DNA from: Erythrobacter rubeus
Lineage (GTDB): Bacteria; Pseudomonadota; Alphaproteobacteria; Sphingomonadales; Sphingomonadaceae
NCBI RefSeq assembly: GCF_014705715.1
Contig: NZ_JACXLC010000001.1
Coordinates: 2,846,429-2,910,428 of the forward strand
Direction: 5' to 3'
DNA: 64,000 nt
The position numbers were made by a program, and so were the translations under genes. How positions within the stretch are numbered: position 1 is the stretch's first letter; every line of letters starts with the position of its first letter. This document shows, piece by piece, positions 1 through 10,558 of the stretch. The notes beneath the pieces are model-generated. The model had not been told where the DNA came from, searched no databases, and was given only the letters and a program-made list of their open reading frames with translations.

Positions 1-2
1 CG

Positions 3-131
3 CTGCTCGATGGTGTAAAAAAGCGCCGCAAGCATACCGGCGAAACGATCATGAGCACCGACAGCGTCGTGATGCGCGCATCAAGCGGCACGGTGCGCTG
101 GGTTCGCGGGGAGCACCGTATAGCTTCGTAG
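3..131 (+). CDS. 3' end of an unidentified CDS (cut by the window edge)
   Basis: The third frame is open from the left edge to a TAG at 129-131 and encodes about 42 residues ending ...TVRWVRGEHRIAS. Codon choice is GC-rich at third positions like the neighbours, and the other two frames are less protein-like. I do not recognise the family from this tail. It lies about 100 bp upstream of the next gene on the same strand. Confidence 0.4.
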   Translation: MLDGVKKRRKHTGETIMSTDSVVMRASSGTVRWVRGEHRIAS

Positions 132-232
132 CGCAGCCACGCGCTGCAATATTGCCGATCAGCGCCGGTTCATCATATTGAGTGTGATGTGCAGTTTCCG
201 CTGTGCTTTGCGCTCATGTAAGGGAACCCCGC

Positions 233-889
233 GTGCTCCGCCCGATCTCGGCACTCCTGCTGTTATGCTCCACCGCTGCGCTTGCCGCGCAGGGCGGGGA
301 GACGGAGCAAGATGCGCCGCAGCAGATCACCTTGGACCGGGCGGCTGATGCGGCCTTGCGGTCTGTCCGCCCGACACTGCCTGAATGCGCCGCCGGATGC
401 CTGACCCCGCACGAAGCCGTCGCGCTCGCCTATGCGGCAGGCGAAAACGCCCCGCGCCCAGGGCGCTTCCTGCTCGACATTCGCGGCGGCGGGCGCAGTC
501 TTACCGGAGAGCTGACCGACCTCTTCTTCGTCAACTCGCAGGCTGGATATGCGCAGCTCGGCACGCTCACCATCGCGTTCGAGCCCGATGCGCTCTGGGC
601 TCTGTTGAGGCGGGCGCGTACGTGCGCGGGCAGCCTTGAGAACGGCGTGATCGAAGTGCGCGGCTGCCACGCGGATGCGAATTTCGACCTCAATATGTTC
701 ACGATGATGCAGCGGCTGGGCAATCGGCGGGTGGTGGTCGATGGCGAAGTGCAGCTGCAATGGATCGATGCGCGCACCGGCAGGCCCAGCCCGGTCGCCA
801 ACAAGCGCGGCGAGAATGAGCTCGGATACTACCAGACCTGGGTCCGCGTGACCGATGCCGATCAGGTCATTTTCGTTTACGAGGAATAA
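233..889 (+). CDS. Secreted protein of unknown function
   Basis: A 218-residue protein. I place the start at GTG 233, because AAGGGA at 220-225 is a well-spaced ribosome site and the product then begins with a clean Sec signal peptide (MLRPISALLLLCSTAALAAQ). Starting at GTG 203 would put a charged stretch in front of it. The mature part is soluble-looking with two Cys pairs (ECAAGC near residue 45; the second and third well apart around residues 130 and 143). No transmembrane segment follows the signal. I do not recognise the family. Export to the periplasm is inferred; prs follows after 121 bp. Confidence 0.6.
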   Translation: MLRPISALLLLCSTAALAAQGGETEQDAPQQITLDRAADAALRSVRPTLPECAAGCLTPHEAVALAYAAGENAPRPGRFLLDIRGGGRSLTGELTDLFFVNSQAGYAQLGTLTIAFEPDALWALLRRARTCAGSLENGVIEVRGCHADANFDLNMFTMMQRLGNRRVVVDGEVQLQWIDARTGRPSPVANKRGENELGYYQTWVRVTDADQVIFVYEE

Positions 890-1010
890 GTGCTGCATAC
901 CGGCCAGCGCGAGCCACCCAGCTGACGACAAGCGCGGCGCATCTGTTGCAATCCCATGACTCATCGTTAGGCGAGACGTACCAGTTCAGCACCTCGGGGA
1001 TTCGCGACCC

Positions 1011-1946
<936 letters not shown>

Positions 1947-1957
1947 CGCGGCCTCGC

Positions 1958-2980
1958 CTATTTGAAACTCGCGATCGACGGATCTCGCCAAGGCGGCGGG
2001 GTGTCCGGATCGATGCGGCCCAGCGCTTCCAGCCGCCGCGCCTGACGCGCTTCTAACGTTATCGTCATGAATGGCTGCGGCGTCGTCGCAAATTTGCGCG
2101 GAGTGATCCCGAAGAACGCCTTGAACTCGCGGATCATATGCGACTGGTCGAAGAACCTGAGCGCAGCCTCTTCGGCCTCGCGGTCATCGGCAACACCGCG
2201 CAGATGGGCGGCGATATCGAGTGCGCGGGCCCGGCGCAGCACTTGCGTCGCGGTCTGTCCGTAGGCCGCCTTGATCATGCGCTCCAGCCGCCGTCGCTCG
2301 ATTGCATGCTCATCGGCAAAGTCCGAGATCTGCATATTGGGATCCCGAAAAACCTCTTTATCGAATTCCTCGATGATCGGATCGGGTTTGACCCGCCCGG
2401 TGCGCTCGATCAGGCTTTCGATCAGTTTTTCGGCAACGCGCATCCACCGTTCAGGAGATGCTGCGGGATCGAACCATTCCAGCAATTGCGCGCTGGTGCC
2501 CCATTCGGTGTCGCCGTAAATGTGGTCGTAGAGGATGATCCGGTCGAGCGTGCTCGAAACCTCCGGGCCCTGCAGCGCGGCCATAGCGCCTGGCTTTAAC
2601 CAGACGCCCATAGTGGCGAAGGAATCGCGAACGGTTACGGCCATGCGCTTCGTATTGGGACCGAAAAGCAGGGCGCTGGGGCCATACCGTCCCACACCAT
2701 CGCGGGTCTGCGCCGTCCATGAACCGCTGAACAAGACTCGCAGAACTGGTGCATCGGAGATCAGGCCGCATTTGATTTCCACGCCCGGATCGAGATCGAC
2801 CCTTGTCGAGTAAACCCGCGCGGCCCACGGGGCAATTTCCTTAGCCGGTGCGCGGTTGATCGAAAGCGGCTCGCCGGCCTTCGAATAGCCGTGGGCAGAG
2901 CGTAGTTCGGGACCTGCTCCACTGAAATGGTGTTCGACGGGCGTCGGTTGCCCTGAATTGTTCGCCCCCATGGAGCCCAT
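1958..2980 (-). CDS. AraC-family transcriptional regulator
   Basis: A 340-residue protein from the chosen ATG at 2980 (MGSMGANN). The frame stays open upstream to 3085, but that stretch is AT-rich and does not look like protein. The C-terminal third carries the double helix-turn-helix of the AraC family: a first HTH around MQISDFADEHAIERRRLERM and a conserved second module ending FDQSHMIREFKAFFGITPRKF. The N-terminal about 200 residues resemble the cupin-like sensing half found in sphingomonad regulators of this type; the ligand is unknown. It is divergent from the phosphatase gene across about 200 bp of AT-rich DNA, the likely control region. Start position is uncertain. Confidence 0.8.
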   Translation of the reverse strand: MGSMGANNSGQPTPVEHHFSGAGPELRSAHGYSKAGEPLSINRAPAKEIAPWAARVYSTRVDLDPGVEIKCGLISDAPVLRVLFSGSWTAQTRDGVGRYGPSALLFGPNTKRMAVTVRDSFATMGVWLKPGAMAALQGPEVSSTLDRIILYDHIYGDTEWGTSAQLLEWFDPAASPERWMRVAEKLIESLIERTGRVKPDPIIEEFDKEVFRDPNMQISDFADEHAIERRRLERMIKAAYGQTATQVLRRARALDIAAHLRGVADDREAEEAALRFFDQSHMIREFKAFFGITPRKFATTPQPFMTITLEARQARRLEALGRIDPDTPPPWRDPSIASFK

Positions 2981-3180
2981 TTTCGACCCTGACTTCTTTT
3001 TTGCCTTGGATGCGACCCCGAGAGAAAAACTAAGTTCGGATTTTTCAATTGGAGTGCTTTTACAGGTCTTCGGCGAAGGCGGCAAACTCGTATGTTAAGT
3101 TCGACTACAAATATTTGACCAAGCGATATTTCCAGTGCTTAGGCATCGCTGCCCACAGTGCCTTGACTGGAATACCTTGC

Positions 3181-3951
3181 ATGACCCGTTCCGATCTTGA
3201 TCTTGCTAATGCCCTAGCCGATGCCGCGCGTGCAGCGATCCGCCCGCTGTTCCGCGGTAAGTGGAGCGAGAAGCGTAAGGCCGATCGATCCTATGTGACC
3301 GAGGCGGATCGGGCTGCCGAAGCAGCGATGCGCAAGCTCGTCGAAGACCAGTGCCCCGAGGATGGCATTATCGGTGAAGAATACGGTGCGACAAACGAAA
3401 GCGCCGGTCGCCAATGGGTGCTCGATCCGATCGATGGCACGACCAGTTTCATCGCGGGCCGTCCCATTTTCGGCACGCTGATCGCGCTTATGCAGGACGG
3501 CTGGCCCGTTCTTGGTGTGATCGATCAACCGATTGCGGGTGAACGCTGGATTGGGCGCCTTGGCGAGGGCACCACTTTCAACGGCAAGCCTGCGCGAGTG
3601 AGCCCGTGCAAGGAATTGTCTGAAGCGGTGCTCGGCACCACGACCCCGCATCAATTCACCGGCGACGATGTCGATGCTTTTATGGGCGTCGCGAAGTCGG
3701 TGGCCGAGCGCAAGATCATCTACGGAGGCGATTGCTACAATTACGGTCTCGTCGCCAGCGGTCATGTCGATCTCGTGGTCGAAGCCGGCCTGAAACTGCA
3801 TGATTATGCGGCGCTTGTTCCCGTGGTCGAAGGAGCAGGCGGGATGATGAGCGACTGGCAGGGCAACCCAATCGATGCGCAAAGCGATGGCCGCGTCATC
3901 GCTCTAGGGGACCCAGCGCGACTTGAAGACGTTCTTGAAGCGATGGGATGA
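3181..3951 (+). CDS. hisN: Inositol monophosphatase-family phosphatase, likely histidinol-phosphatase HisN
   Basis: A 256-residue Mg-dependent phosphatase. The IMPase signature is present: GEEYG (residues 65-69, metal-binding Glu), DPIDGTTSF (82-90) and a C-terminal LHDYAA (206-211), where most inositol monophosphatases have WDxAA. That variant and the overall sequence fit the HisN-type histidinol-phosphatase branch common in alphaproteobacteria, so step 9 of histidine synthesis is the favoured role; another sugar-phosphate substrate cannot be excluded. The frame opens at 3049, but the first convincing start is ATG 3181 (MTRSDLDLA). No other his genes are nearby. An SDR gene follows 27 bp later. 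Confidence 0.8.
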   Translation: MTRSDLDLANALADAARAAIRPLFRGKWSEKRKADRSYVTEADRAAEAAMRKLVEDQCPEDGIIGEEYGATNESAGRQWVLDPIDGTTSFIAGRPIFGTLIALMQDGWPVLGVIDQPIAGERWIGRLGEGTTFNGKPARVSPCKELSEAVLGTTTPHQFTGDDVDAFMGVAKSVAERKIIYGGDCYNYGLVASGHVDLVVEAGLKLHDYAALVPVVEGAGGMMSDWQGNPIDAQSDGRVIALGDPARLEDVLEAMG

Positions 3952-3978
3952 TACCCCGACGCAAGAAAAGGACTTTTC

Positions 3979-4911
3979 ATGCCTCATATGGAAACAAGCG
4001 GAATAGAGAATTGGACGCCTGAAAACCTGCCGGATCTCTCCGGCAAACTGTGCATCATTACCGGGGGAAACTCGGGCATCGGTTTCGAGGCGGCAAAGCT
4101 CCTCGCGCGCCAGAATGCTGATGTGGTGATTGCCGCACGAAACGAGATGAAAGGCAAACAGGCGCTCGCCAAGATCGTCAATCTGGGAGAGGGCCGGTGC
4201 GAGCTGCTTAAAATCGATCTCGCCGATTCCTCATCGATCCGGGATGCCGCGAAAGAAGCCCAGGACCGTTTCGGAGCGATTGCCGCGCTGATCAACAATG
4301 CGGGCGTAATGCAGACTCCCAAGCAGAAAACTGCCGATGGGTATGAGATGCAGCTGGGTACCAACCATCTCGGGCATTTCTTGTGGTGCGCGCTGATGTT
4401 TGATCAGGTCGATGGGCGCGGCGGCCGGGTCGTTACGGTGTCGAGCATTGCGCACAAGTTCGGCCGCATCGACTTCGACAATCTGATGATGGAGCGCGGA
4501 TATGACGCCAGCCGCGCTTACTTTCGATCGAAGCTAGCCAACCTGCTGTTCGCGATGGAGCTGCACCGGCGCCTGGATAAAGCAGACTCGCGCATCAAGT
4601 CGATCGCCTGCCATCCGGGCTATTCGGACACCGAATTGCAGTTCAGCGGTCCGACGGCGGTGCTCAAGGCGATTTACAAGATCACCAATTCTATCATCGC
4701 CCAGCCGGCAAAGCTCGGGGCGTACCCGACCGTGCTCGCTGCTGCGGATCCCGATGCGGTGAGCGGCGGGTATTACGGCCCCACCGGGTTCTTCGACGCG
4801 CGTGGGCCGGTCGGCGATGCCGATGTTGAGCCGCGCGCCCTGGATGAAGACGTGGCGCGGCGTCTGTGGGAGGTCAGCGAGGAATTGGTGGGAGAAAGCT
4901 TCGAGGTTTAG
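3979..4911 (+). CDS. Short-chain dehydrogenase/reductase (SDR)
   Basis: A 310-residue NAD(P)-dependent oxidoreductase. It shows the Rossmann signature TGGNSGIG (residues 28-35), NNAGVM (about 109-114), the catalytic Ser in VTVSS (about 157) and the Y-x3-K pair in AYFRSKLAN. The build resembles the retinol dehydrogenase/WW-domain-oxidoreductase-like branch, which acts on varied alcohols and ketones; the substrate cannot be read from sequence. AAAAGGAC at 3967-3974 supports the ATG at 3979. It probably forms a transcription unit with the phosphatase upstream (27-bp gap). Confidence 0.85.
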   Translation: MPHMETSGIENWTPENLPDLSGKLCIITGGNSGIGFEAAKLLARQNADVVIAARNEMKGKQALAKIVNLGEGRCELLKIDLADSSSIRDAAKEAQDRFGAIAALINNAGVMQTPKQKTADGYEMQLGTNHLGHFLWCALMFDQVDGRGGRVVTVSSIAHKFGRIDFDNLMMERGYDASRAYFRSKLANLLFAMELHRRLDKADSRIKSIACHPGYSDTELQFSGPTAVLKAIYKITNSIIAQPAKLGAYPTVLAAADPDAVSGGYYGPTGFFDARGPVGDADVEPRALDEDVARRLWEVSEELVGESFEV

Positions 4912-5229
4912 ACGCTTTCCTACAGATACGCCGAAGAGGCATTGTCGGGGGATGATTGCGACCCATCTTGACCTCGGACCCGATGCTGCCTTGTGCATGA
5001 CCAACGGCACCGCACGTGCGGACAGCTTTTCGCCTCAGGACCGTGTAACATGCGGTCCATGTCTCAGCCGCGTGGTGGCCTCGGAGCGGCGTGCGACATG
5101 CGCGAATCGCTTGCATCGCGGCGCAAAACCGCTATGTGCGCGTCCTTCAACGACACAGATTGCGAGTCCGGCCTGGCGACAAGGGCTGCCAGGGCTGGTC
5201 CAATGTGTCTCTGACTTAAGGAGATAGAA
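4912..5229 (+). promoter_or_regulatory. 318-bp intergenic leader of the rpmI-rplT operon
   Basis: No gene-like reading frame on either strand. The right half must hold the promoter and leader of the L35-L20 operon. A weak sigma-70-like pair is TTGCAT at 5111-5116 with TATGTG at 5133-5138 (16-bp spacer). A short hairpin is formed by CTGGC near 5174 and GCCAG near 5189. A strong Shine-Dalgarno (AAGGAGAT, 5219-5226) ends the leader. In E. coli and Bacillus this operon is autoregulated by L20; I cannot show an L20 site here. Confidence 0.3.
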
Positions 5230-5433
5230 ATGCCCAAGCTTAAGACCAAAAGCGGCGTGAAGAAGCGCTTCAAGATCACCGCTTCGGGTAAGGTCAAGCA
5301 TGGCGTCGCTGGTAAGCGTCACCGTCTGACCCACCACAATGCGAAGTATATCCGCCAGAATCGCGGCACCACCGTCATCTCGGATGCCGATGCCAAGACG
5401 ATCAAGAAATGGGCGCCCTACGGGCTCGATTGA
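5230..5433 (+). CDS. rpmI: 50S ribosomal protein L35
   Basis: A 67-residue basic protein beginning [14 protein letters not shown], the invariant L35 N-terminus, and carrying the conserved [12 protein letters not shown] segment. It binds 23S rRNA in the large subunit. An AAGGAGAT ribosome site sits 5 bp before the ATG. It is followed after 53 bp by rplT, the usual bacterial order; infC, often found upstream, is absent here. Confidence 0.96.
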   Translation: MPKLKTKSGVKKRFKITASGKVKHGVAGKRHRLTHHNAKYIRQNRGTTVISDADAKTIKKWAPYGLD

Positions 5434-5486
5434 TGGCTGAGCGGGCGGACGCCTGCTCCCTCACTTAGACACAAGGATATACAGAT

Positions 5487-5846
5487 ATGCCTCGCATCAA
5501 ACGCGGCGTTACCACCCGCCAGAAGCACAAGCGTCTCCTCGAACAGGCCAAGGGCTATCGTGGTCGCCGCAAGAACACCATCCGCGTCGCGCGTCAGGCC
5601 GTCGAGAAAGCCGGCCAGTACGCCTATCGCGATCGCCGCATCAAGAAGCGCAACTTCCGCGCTCTCTGGATTCAGCGTATCAACGCAGCCGTTCGCGCCG
5701 AAGGCCTGACCTATTCGCAGTTCATGCACGGCGTGAAGCTCGCCGGTATCGAGCTCGACCGTAAGGTGATGGCCGATCTCGCGATGAACGAAGAAGCGGC
5801 ATTCAAGACGATCATCGCACAAGCGAAGAGTGCTCTGCCGAACTGA
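5487..5846 (+). CDS. rplT: 50S ribosomal protein L20
   Basis: A 119-residue protein with the standard L20 features: start [16 protein letters not shown], the long basic N-terminal helix ([23 protein letters not shown]) and the globular C-terminal half ([18 protein letters not shown]). It is needed for early assembly of the 50S subunit and in many bacteria also represses its own operon. It is co-transcribed with rpmI and followed by an intrinsic terminator at 5893-5925. Confidence 0.97.
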   Translation: MPRIKRGVTTRQKHKRLLEQAKGYRGRRKNTIRVARQAVEKAGQYAYRDRRIKKRNFRALWIQRINAAVRAEGLTYSQFMHGVKLAGIELDRKVMADLAMNEEAAFKTIIAQAKSALPN

Positions 5847-5892
5847 ACGGCTATAACCGCCATTGCCGAAGGGCATGAGCGGCTAATGAGAT

Positions 5893-5925
5893 AAAGGGGC
5901 GGCGCGTCGGCGACTGCCCCTTTTC
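5893..5925 (+). terminator. Intrinsic terminator of rpmI-rplT
   Basis: The arms AAAGGGGC (5893-5900) and GCCCCTTT (5916-5923) form an 8-bp stem with a 15-base loop and end in a run of four T. It lies 47 bp after the rplT stop, in the right orientation for a factor-independent terminator. Confidence 0.75.
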
Positions 5926-5963
5926 TTGCTTACCAAGCAGGCGAAGTCGATTTGTAAGAATCT

Positions 5964-5992
5964 GCCAATTTCCTTGTACAGACTCGCCAATT
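5964..5992 (+). promoter_or_regulatory. Pair of direct repeats upstream of an AraC-type gene
   Basis: The heptamer GCCAATT occurs at 5964-5970 and again at 5986-5992, 22 bp apart (about two helical turns), 19-47 bp before the regulator's start. Spaced direct repeats are the usual target form of AraC-family proteins, so autoregulation is a reasonable inference. The repeat is short and chance is not excluded. Confidence 0.35.
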
Positions 5993-6010
5993 GCTGCACA
6001 TGCAACTGCT

Positions 6011-6913
6011 ATGGTGGCTGGGAACCGAAAGGGAGGGGTCGATGAGCCGGACTACAAGGTCCGCAGCCACTTCTACACCCCGCCAAGCGAGTTCGACGGC
6101 TGCTTCACGACCTTCTATCATATGACGTTGCAGGTCGAAGACGGCAAAACGGTACAAGACTACCTCCAGCCGGAATGGAGCAACATCCGGTTCTTTAGCG
6201 GCGATCAGCCCAGAGCGGAAATAGCCGGATCGCGCGTTACCGGGGCTTGTTTCAATGCGACGGGACCAAGTTCGTTGCCATGTCGTTTTGAGCTTGGCAC
6301 GTCTGAGATGTGGGGCATTGGTCTTCTCCCGCTCGGTTGGTCACGCTTTATCGACGCCGATGCGCACGGTCTGGCAAACACGCTGTGGGACGGATCGCAG
6401 CATTCCGCATTCGCGAAGTTCGACAGCCTTTCGAAGGTGCTGTGCGATGTCGAGGCGACGCCTGAGGAACAGGTCGCACACATCGTCGAGACCATGAACC
6501 AATTGATGCGACACAATCGTGATGAACCGAAAATCCTGCGCGTTCACAAGGCTCTGGTCGACGGGGCCTATCTCGCGGTCAAGGATCTGGCCGATGCATG
6601 CGGGATGAGCATTCGCACTTTAGAGCGAGTCTGCCGACGTTACTTCGGCTTCACTCCGAAACGGCTGATGCGCCGCCAGAGGTTCATTCGCAGCCTCACG
6701 ACATTCATGTTGCACCACGGCACGCGCTGGACCGAGGCGATGGATGCCGAATATCACGACCAGGCGCAGTTTACCCGTGAGTTCCACGAATTCATGACGA
6801 TGAACCCGAGTGAATACGCAGCGCTCGATCATCCGATCCTCTCATCCTTCATGGAGGCCCGGGCGCGGGTGTGGGGGAGCGCAGCGCAGGCTCTCGACGT
6901 TCCGACCAACTGA
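6011..6913 (+). CDS. AraC-family transcriptional regulator
   Basis: A 300-residue protein with an N-terminal sensing domain (residues 15-180, with the HFYTPPSEFDGCFTTFYH and GDQPRAEIAGS segments) and a C-terminal AraC double HTH. The first HTH is LADACGMSIRTLERVCRRYFGFTPKRL; the second is around WTEAMDAEYHDQAQFTREFHEFMTMNPSEY. It looks like a paralogue of the regulator at 1958-2980. The start is uncertain: ATG 6011 has no good ribosome site, and the GGGAGGGG at 6031-6038 is not followed by an in-frame start. The effector and targets are unknown. Confidence 0.8.
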   Translation: MVAGNRKGGVDEPDYKVRSHFYTPPSEFDGCFTTFYHMTLQVEDGKTVQDYLQPEWSNIRFFSGDQPRAEIAGSRVTGACFNATGPSSLPCRFELGTSEMWGIGLLPLGWSRFIDADAHGLANTLWDGSQHSAFAKFDSLSKVLCDVEATPEEQVAHIVETMNQLMRHNRDEPKILRVHKALVDGAYLAVKDLADACGMSIRTLERVCRRYFGFTPKRLMRRQRFIRSLTTFMLHHGTRWTEAMDAEYHDQAQFTREFHEFMTMNPSEYAALDHPILSSFMEARARVWGSAAQALDVPTN

Positions 6914-7013
6914 GCGCCGGTTCGGCCCGGTTGTTCGCTCGAAAAACCTGCCTCAGCGCGCATTGCATCTTTGCCTTGTCCGCCATTTCTCGCTAGCGGA
7001 CGCGCTCATTTGA

Positions 7014-8144
7014 ATGAGCCATGACATGACCGATTTGACACAACAGAAAAATGAGGCGCTGACAGCGATTGCCGGGGCAGCCTCGCTCGACGCTCTCGAT
7101 GAAGAGCGCGTGGCGGCGCTCGGGAAAAAGGGCTGGGTAAGCCTAGCGCTGAAGACGCTTGGCGGCATGAGCCCGGAAGAGCGGCAGCAGGCCGCACCCG
7201 CGATCCAGGCTGTGCGCGCCGAGATAGCCGAGGCGATCGAGCTGAAGAAAGCGCAATTGGAAACGGCCGAGCTCGAAGCAAAGCTCGCGAGCGAAACAAT
7301 CGACCTTACTCTGCCGGCGCCCGCGCAGGCGAAGGGTTCGGTCCATCCGGTTAGTCAGGTCATGGACGAGCTGGCGGAGATCTTCGCCGATCTCGGCTTC
7401 GAAGTTGCGACCGGGCCGGAGATCGAGGACGATTGGCACAACTTCACCGCGCTGAACATGGATGAGAGTCATCCTGCGCGCGCGATGCACGACACGTTCT
7501 ATTTCCCGGACAAGACCGCCGATGGCGGCGAGATCCTCCTGCGCACCCACACTTCTCCGGTGCAGATCCGCTCGATGCAGCAGGTCGCCAAGGAGAATTC
7601 TGGCGGCGCGCCAATGCGCCTGATCGCGCCGGGGCGCGTCTATCGCTCCGATAGCGACGCAACTCATACGCCGATGTTTCATCAGGTCGAAGGGCTGGTG
7701 ATCGACCGGAATATCCATCTCGGCCACCTCAAATGGACGCTGGAAACCTTCTTGAAAGCTTTCTTCGAGCGCGACGACATCGTTCTTCGCCTCCGCCCCT
7801 CTTACTTCCCTTTCACCGAGCCGAGCGTGGAAGTCGATGTCGGCTATTCTCACGAAGGCGGCCGCCGCGTTGTCGGCGGATCGGGCGACGATGCCGGACA
7901 TGACTGGATGGAACTTCTCGGCAGCGGCATGGTCAATGCGCGCGTGCTCGAAATGGGCGGGTTCGATCCTCAGGTCTGGCAGGGCTTTGCCTGGGGACTC
8001 GGCGTCGACCGGCTCGCGATGCTCAAATACGGCATGAACGATCTGCGCGCTTTCTTCGATGGCGATCCGCGCTGGCTGTCGCATTACGGGTTCTCCCCGT
8101 TCGATCAGCCGACGCTTTCGGCTGGTGTGGGAGCGGGCGCATGA
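7014..8144 (+). CDS. pheS: Phenylalanyl-tRNA synthetase alpha subunit
   Basis: Catalytic subunit of the (alpha-beta)2 enzyme that charges tRNA-Phe. An N-terminal coiled coil covers roughly residues 5-100 and is followed by the class II core: motif 1 near [17 protein letters not shown], motif 2 as [12 protein letters not shown] and [14 protein letters not shown], and motif 3 as [14 protein letters not shown]. Two starts are possible, ATG 7014 or ATG 7026 (MTDLTQQ); the second matches the usual family N-terminus. It overlaps pheT by 4 bp (ATGA), implying translational coupling. Confidence 0.95.
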   Translation: MSHDMTDLTQQKNEALTAIAGAASLDALDEERVAALGKKGWVSLALKTLGGMSPEERQQAAPAIQAVRAEIAEAIELKKAQLETAELEAKLASETIDLTLPAPAQAKGSVHPVSQVMDELAEIFADLGFEVATGPEIEDDWHNFTALNMDESHPARAMHDTFYFPDKTADGGEILLRTHTSPVQIRSMQQVAKENSGGAPMRLIAPGRVYRSDSDATHTPMFHQVEGLVIDRNIHLGHLKWTLETFLKAFFERDDIVLRLRPSYFPFTEPSVEVDVGYSHEGGRRVVGGSGDDAGHDWMELLGSGMVNARVLEMGGFDPQVWQGFAWGLGVDRLAMLKYGMNDLRAFFDGDPRWLSHYGFSPFDQPTLSAGVGAGA

Positions 8145-10540
8145 AATTCTCGACCACATGGCTGAAAGACCATCTCGAAACCGATGCGTCGCTTCAGGAA
8201 ATCGTCGATACGCTGAACGCGATTGGGCTTGAAGTCGAAGGTGTTGAGGACCCGGCAGAGAAGCTCGCGGGCTTCACCGTGGCCAAGGTTTTGACCGCAA
8301 AGAAGCACCCGGATGCCGACAAGCTGCAGGTGCTGACAGTCGACACCGGTGAGGGCGATCCATTGCAGGTCGTTTGCGGCGCGCCCAATGCGCGTGCGGG
8401 CATGATGGGCGTGCTCGGTCAGCCCGGCGCGGTCGTCCCGTCGAATGGCATGGAACTGCGCAAGAGCGCGATCCGCGGAGTCGAATCCAACGGTATGATG
8501 TGCTCGGTGCGTGAACTTGAGCTGGGCGAAGATCATGACGGGATCATCGAACTGCCCGAGGATGCGCCGGTCGGGTACAGCTTTGCCGATTATCATGGCT
8601 CCTCGCCGATCATCGACGTTGCGATCACCCCCAACCGCCCCGATTGCATGGGCGTGTACGGCATAGCGCGCGATTTGGCGGCAGCGGGTCTAGGCACGCT
8701 CAAGCCGATTGCTTTCCCGGAATTCACTGCCGAGGGCGCGTGCCCGGTCGAAATCCGCACAGACGATCCGGAAGGCTGTCCTGCATTCTATGGCCGCGTG
8801 ATCAAGGGCGTGAAGAACGGCCCGTCGCCTGATTGGCTTGTGCAGCGATTGAAGAGCGCGGGCCAGCGACCGATTTCGCTGCTGGTCGACCTCACCAATT
8901 ACCTGATGCTGGCCTTTGGTCGCCCAGCGCATGCCTACGACGTCGCCAAGCTTCACGGAGCCGTGGTCGCCCGGCGCGCGACGAAAGGCGAGCAGGTCCT
9001 GGCGCTAAACGAAAAGACCTACACGCTCGATGAGAGCATGGTGGTGATCGCCGACGACAAGGAAGTGCACGACATTGCCGGAATCATGGGCGGTGAGAAT
9101 TCGGGCGTGCAGGACGACACGACCGACGTGTTGCTCGAAATCGCCTATTTCGATCCGCCGCGCATCGGCGTGACCGGGCGCAAGCTGGGCCTCGCCTCTG
9201 ATGCGCGCACGCGGTTCGAACGAGGAGTTGACCCGGCGTTTCTGCAGGAAGGACTCGACCTTTTGACAGGACTGATCGTCGAGCTCGCTGGCGGGCAAGC
9301 GAGCGAAGCCGTTCAGGCTGGATCGCCGCCGAGCGAGCCGAAAGTGCTCAGCTTCGACACCGCTCGCACAGTCAGGCTAGGCGGGGTCGAGGTTTCGGCA
9401 GACGAGCAGCGCCGCATCCTCGAGAGCCTTGATTTCGCGGTTGGCGACGACTGGCAGGTGACCTGTCCGCTGCGTCGGCACGATATCGAAGGGCCAGCCG
9501 ATCTGGTCGAGGAAGTTGTACGCATTCACGGCCTAGACAAGGTCGAAAGCGTCGCCCTGCCGCGGGTCGAGGGCGTCGCCCGTCCGACAGCGACGGCGGA
9601 TCAGGTTGTCGAGCGCAAACTGCGCCGCGCCGCTGCGGCCAGCGGCTTGAACGAGGCGATCACGTGGTCATTCCTGCCAGAGGATGAAGCTGCGCATTTC
9701 GCCGATAGCGCCGCTCTTTGGGCGCTTGCCAACCCTATCAGCGAGGACATGAAGGTCATGCGGCCCTCGCTCCTTCCGGGCCTCCTCAACGCGGCCAAGC
9801 GGGCAGCAACACGCGGAAGCGCCTCCACTCGTCTGTTCGAAATCGGGCGCCGGTATTTCCGCGGCTCCGACGGGCTCAGCGATGAGCGCTCGACACTTGG
9901 CGTGGTGCTTGCAGGCGAAAAGACTGCGCGCAGCTGGGCCACTGGAAAAGCGCAGATGTTCGATGCCTATGATGCGAAGGCGGCTGCTACCCAGCTGCTC
10001 GAAGCGGCGGGTGCTCCGGCCGGCAATCTCATGGTCATGGGCGAGGCGGGCTCGCAGTTTCATCCCGGTCAATCCGGCACTTTGCGATTGGGGCCGAAAA
10101 AGGTGCTGGCACGCTTCGGCATGGTCCATCCGGCGACGCTGAAGGCGCTCGATGTCGATGGCCCAATTGCCGCGGTCGAAATCTTCCTAGATGCCATTCC
10201 GCAAAAGAAAGCATGGAAGGGCGCGAAGAGCTTCGCCCGGCCAAGCTTCACGCCGCCCGCGCTGCAATCGGTGACGCGCGATTTCGCCTTTCTGGTGCCC
10301 GAAGCTCTCCCTGCCGCCGAGCTGGTGCGCGCAGTCAAGGGCGCGGACAAGGCGAATATCACCGATGTGGGCGTGTTCGATGTTTTCGCAGGGCAAGGCG
10401 TGCCCGAGGGTCGCAAGTCGGTCGCCGTGGAGGTGACACTTCAACCCGCTGAGAAATCGTACAAGGACGCCGATCTGAAAGCGATTTCGGACGCGATTGT
10501 CGCTGCGGCGGCCAAGCAGGGGGCGGAACTGCGCGGTTAA
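8141..10540 (+). CDS. pheT: Phenylalanyl-tRNA synthetase beta subunit
   Basis: A 799-residue beta chain with the full bacterial layout: N-terminal EMAP/tRNA-binding domain (residues about 40-150, [19 protein letters not shown]), the B3/B4 editing domain (about 210-380, containing [11 protein letters not shown]), B5 (about 400-470), the inactive catalytic-like domain and a C-terminal ferredoxin-fold anticodon-binding domain (about 705-799, [12 protein letters not shown]...). It clears mischarged Tyr-tRNA-Phe. It is coupled to pheS by a 4-bp overlap and followed 18 bp later by prfC. Confidence 0.96.
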   Translation: MKFSTTWLKDHLETDASLQEIVDTLNAIGLEVEGVEDPAEKLAGFTVAKVLTAKKHPDADKLQVLTVDTGEGDPLQVVCGAPNARAGMMGVLGQPGAVVPSNGMELRKSAIRGVESNGMMCSVRELELGEDHDGIIELPEDAPVGYSFADYHGSSPIIDVAITPNRPDCMGVYGIARDLAAAGLGTLKPIAFPEFTAEGACPVEIRTDDPEGCPAFYGRVIKGVKNGPSPDWLVQRLKSAGQRPISLLVDLTNYLMLAFGRPAHAYDVAKLHGAVVARRATKGEQVLALNEKTYTLDESMVVIADDKEVHDIAGIMGGENSGVQDDTTDVLLEIAYFDPPRIGVTGRKLGLASDARTRFERGVDPAFLQEGLDLLTGLIVELAGGQASEAVQAGSPPSEPKVLSFDTARTVRLGGVEVSADEQRRILESLDFAVGDDWQVTCPLRRHDIEGPADLVEEVVRIHGLDKVESVALPRVEGVARPTATADQVVERKLRRAAAASGLNEAITWSFLPEDEAAHFADSAALWALANPISEDMKVMRPSLLPGLLNAAKRAATRGSASTRLFEIGRRYFRGSDGLSDERSTLGVVLAGEKTARSWATGKAQMFDAYDAKAAATQLLEAAGAPAGNLMVMGEAGSQFHPGQSGTLRLGPKKVLARFGMVHPATLKALDVDGPIAAVEIFLDAIPQKKAWKGAKSFARPSFTPPALQSVTRDFAFLVPEALPAAELVRAVKGADKANITDVGVFDVFAGQGVPEGRKSVAVEVTLQPAEKSYKDADLKAISDAIVAAAAKQGAELRG

Positions 10541-10558
10541 AGCGCGTGCCGAAGCTCC

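Noticed and set aside
4912..5229. tRNA or small RNA gene in the rpmI leader
   Set aside because: No cloverleaf, T-loop consensus or terminator could be found; only a short hairpin is present.
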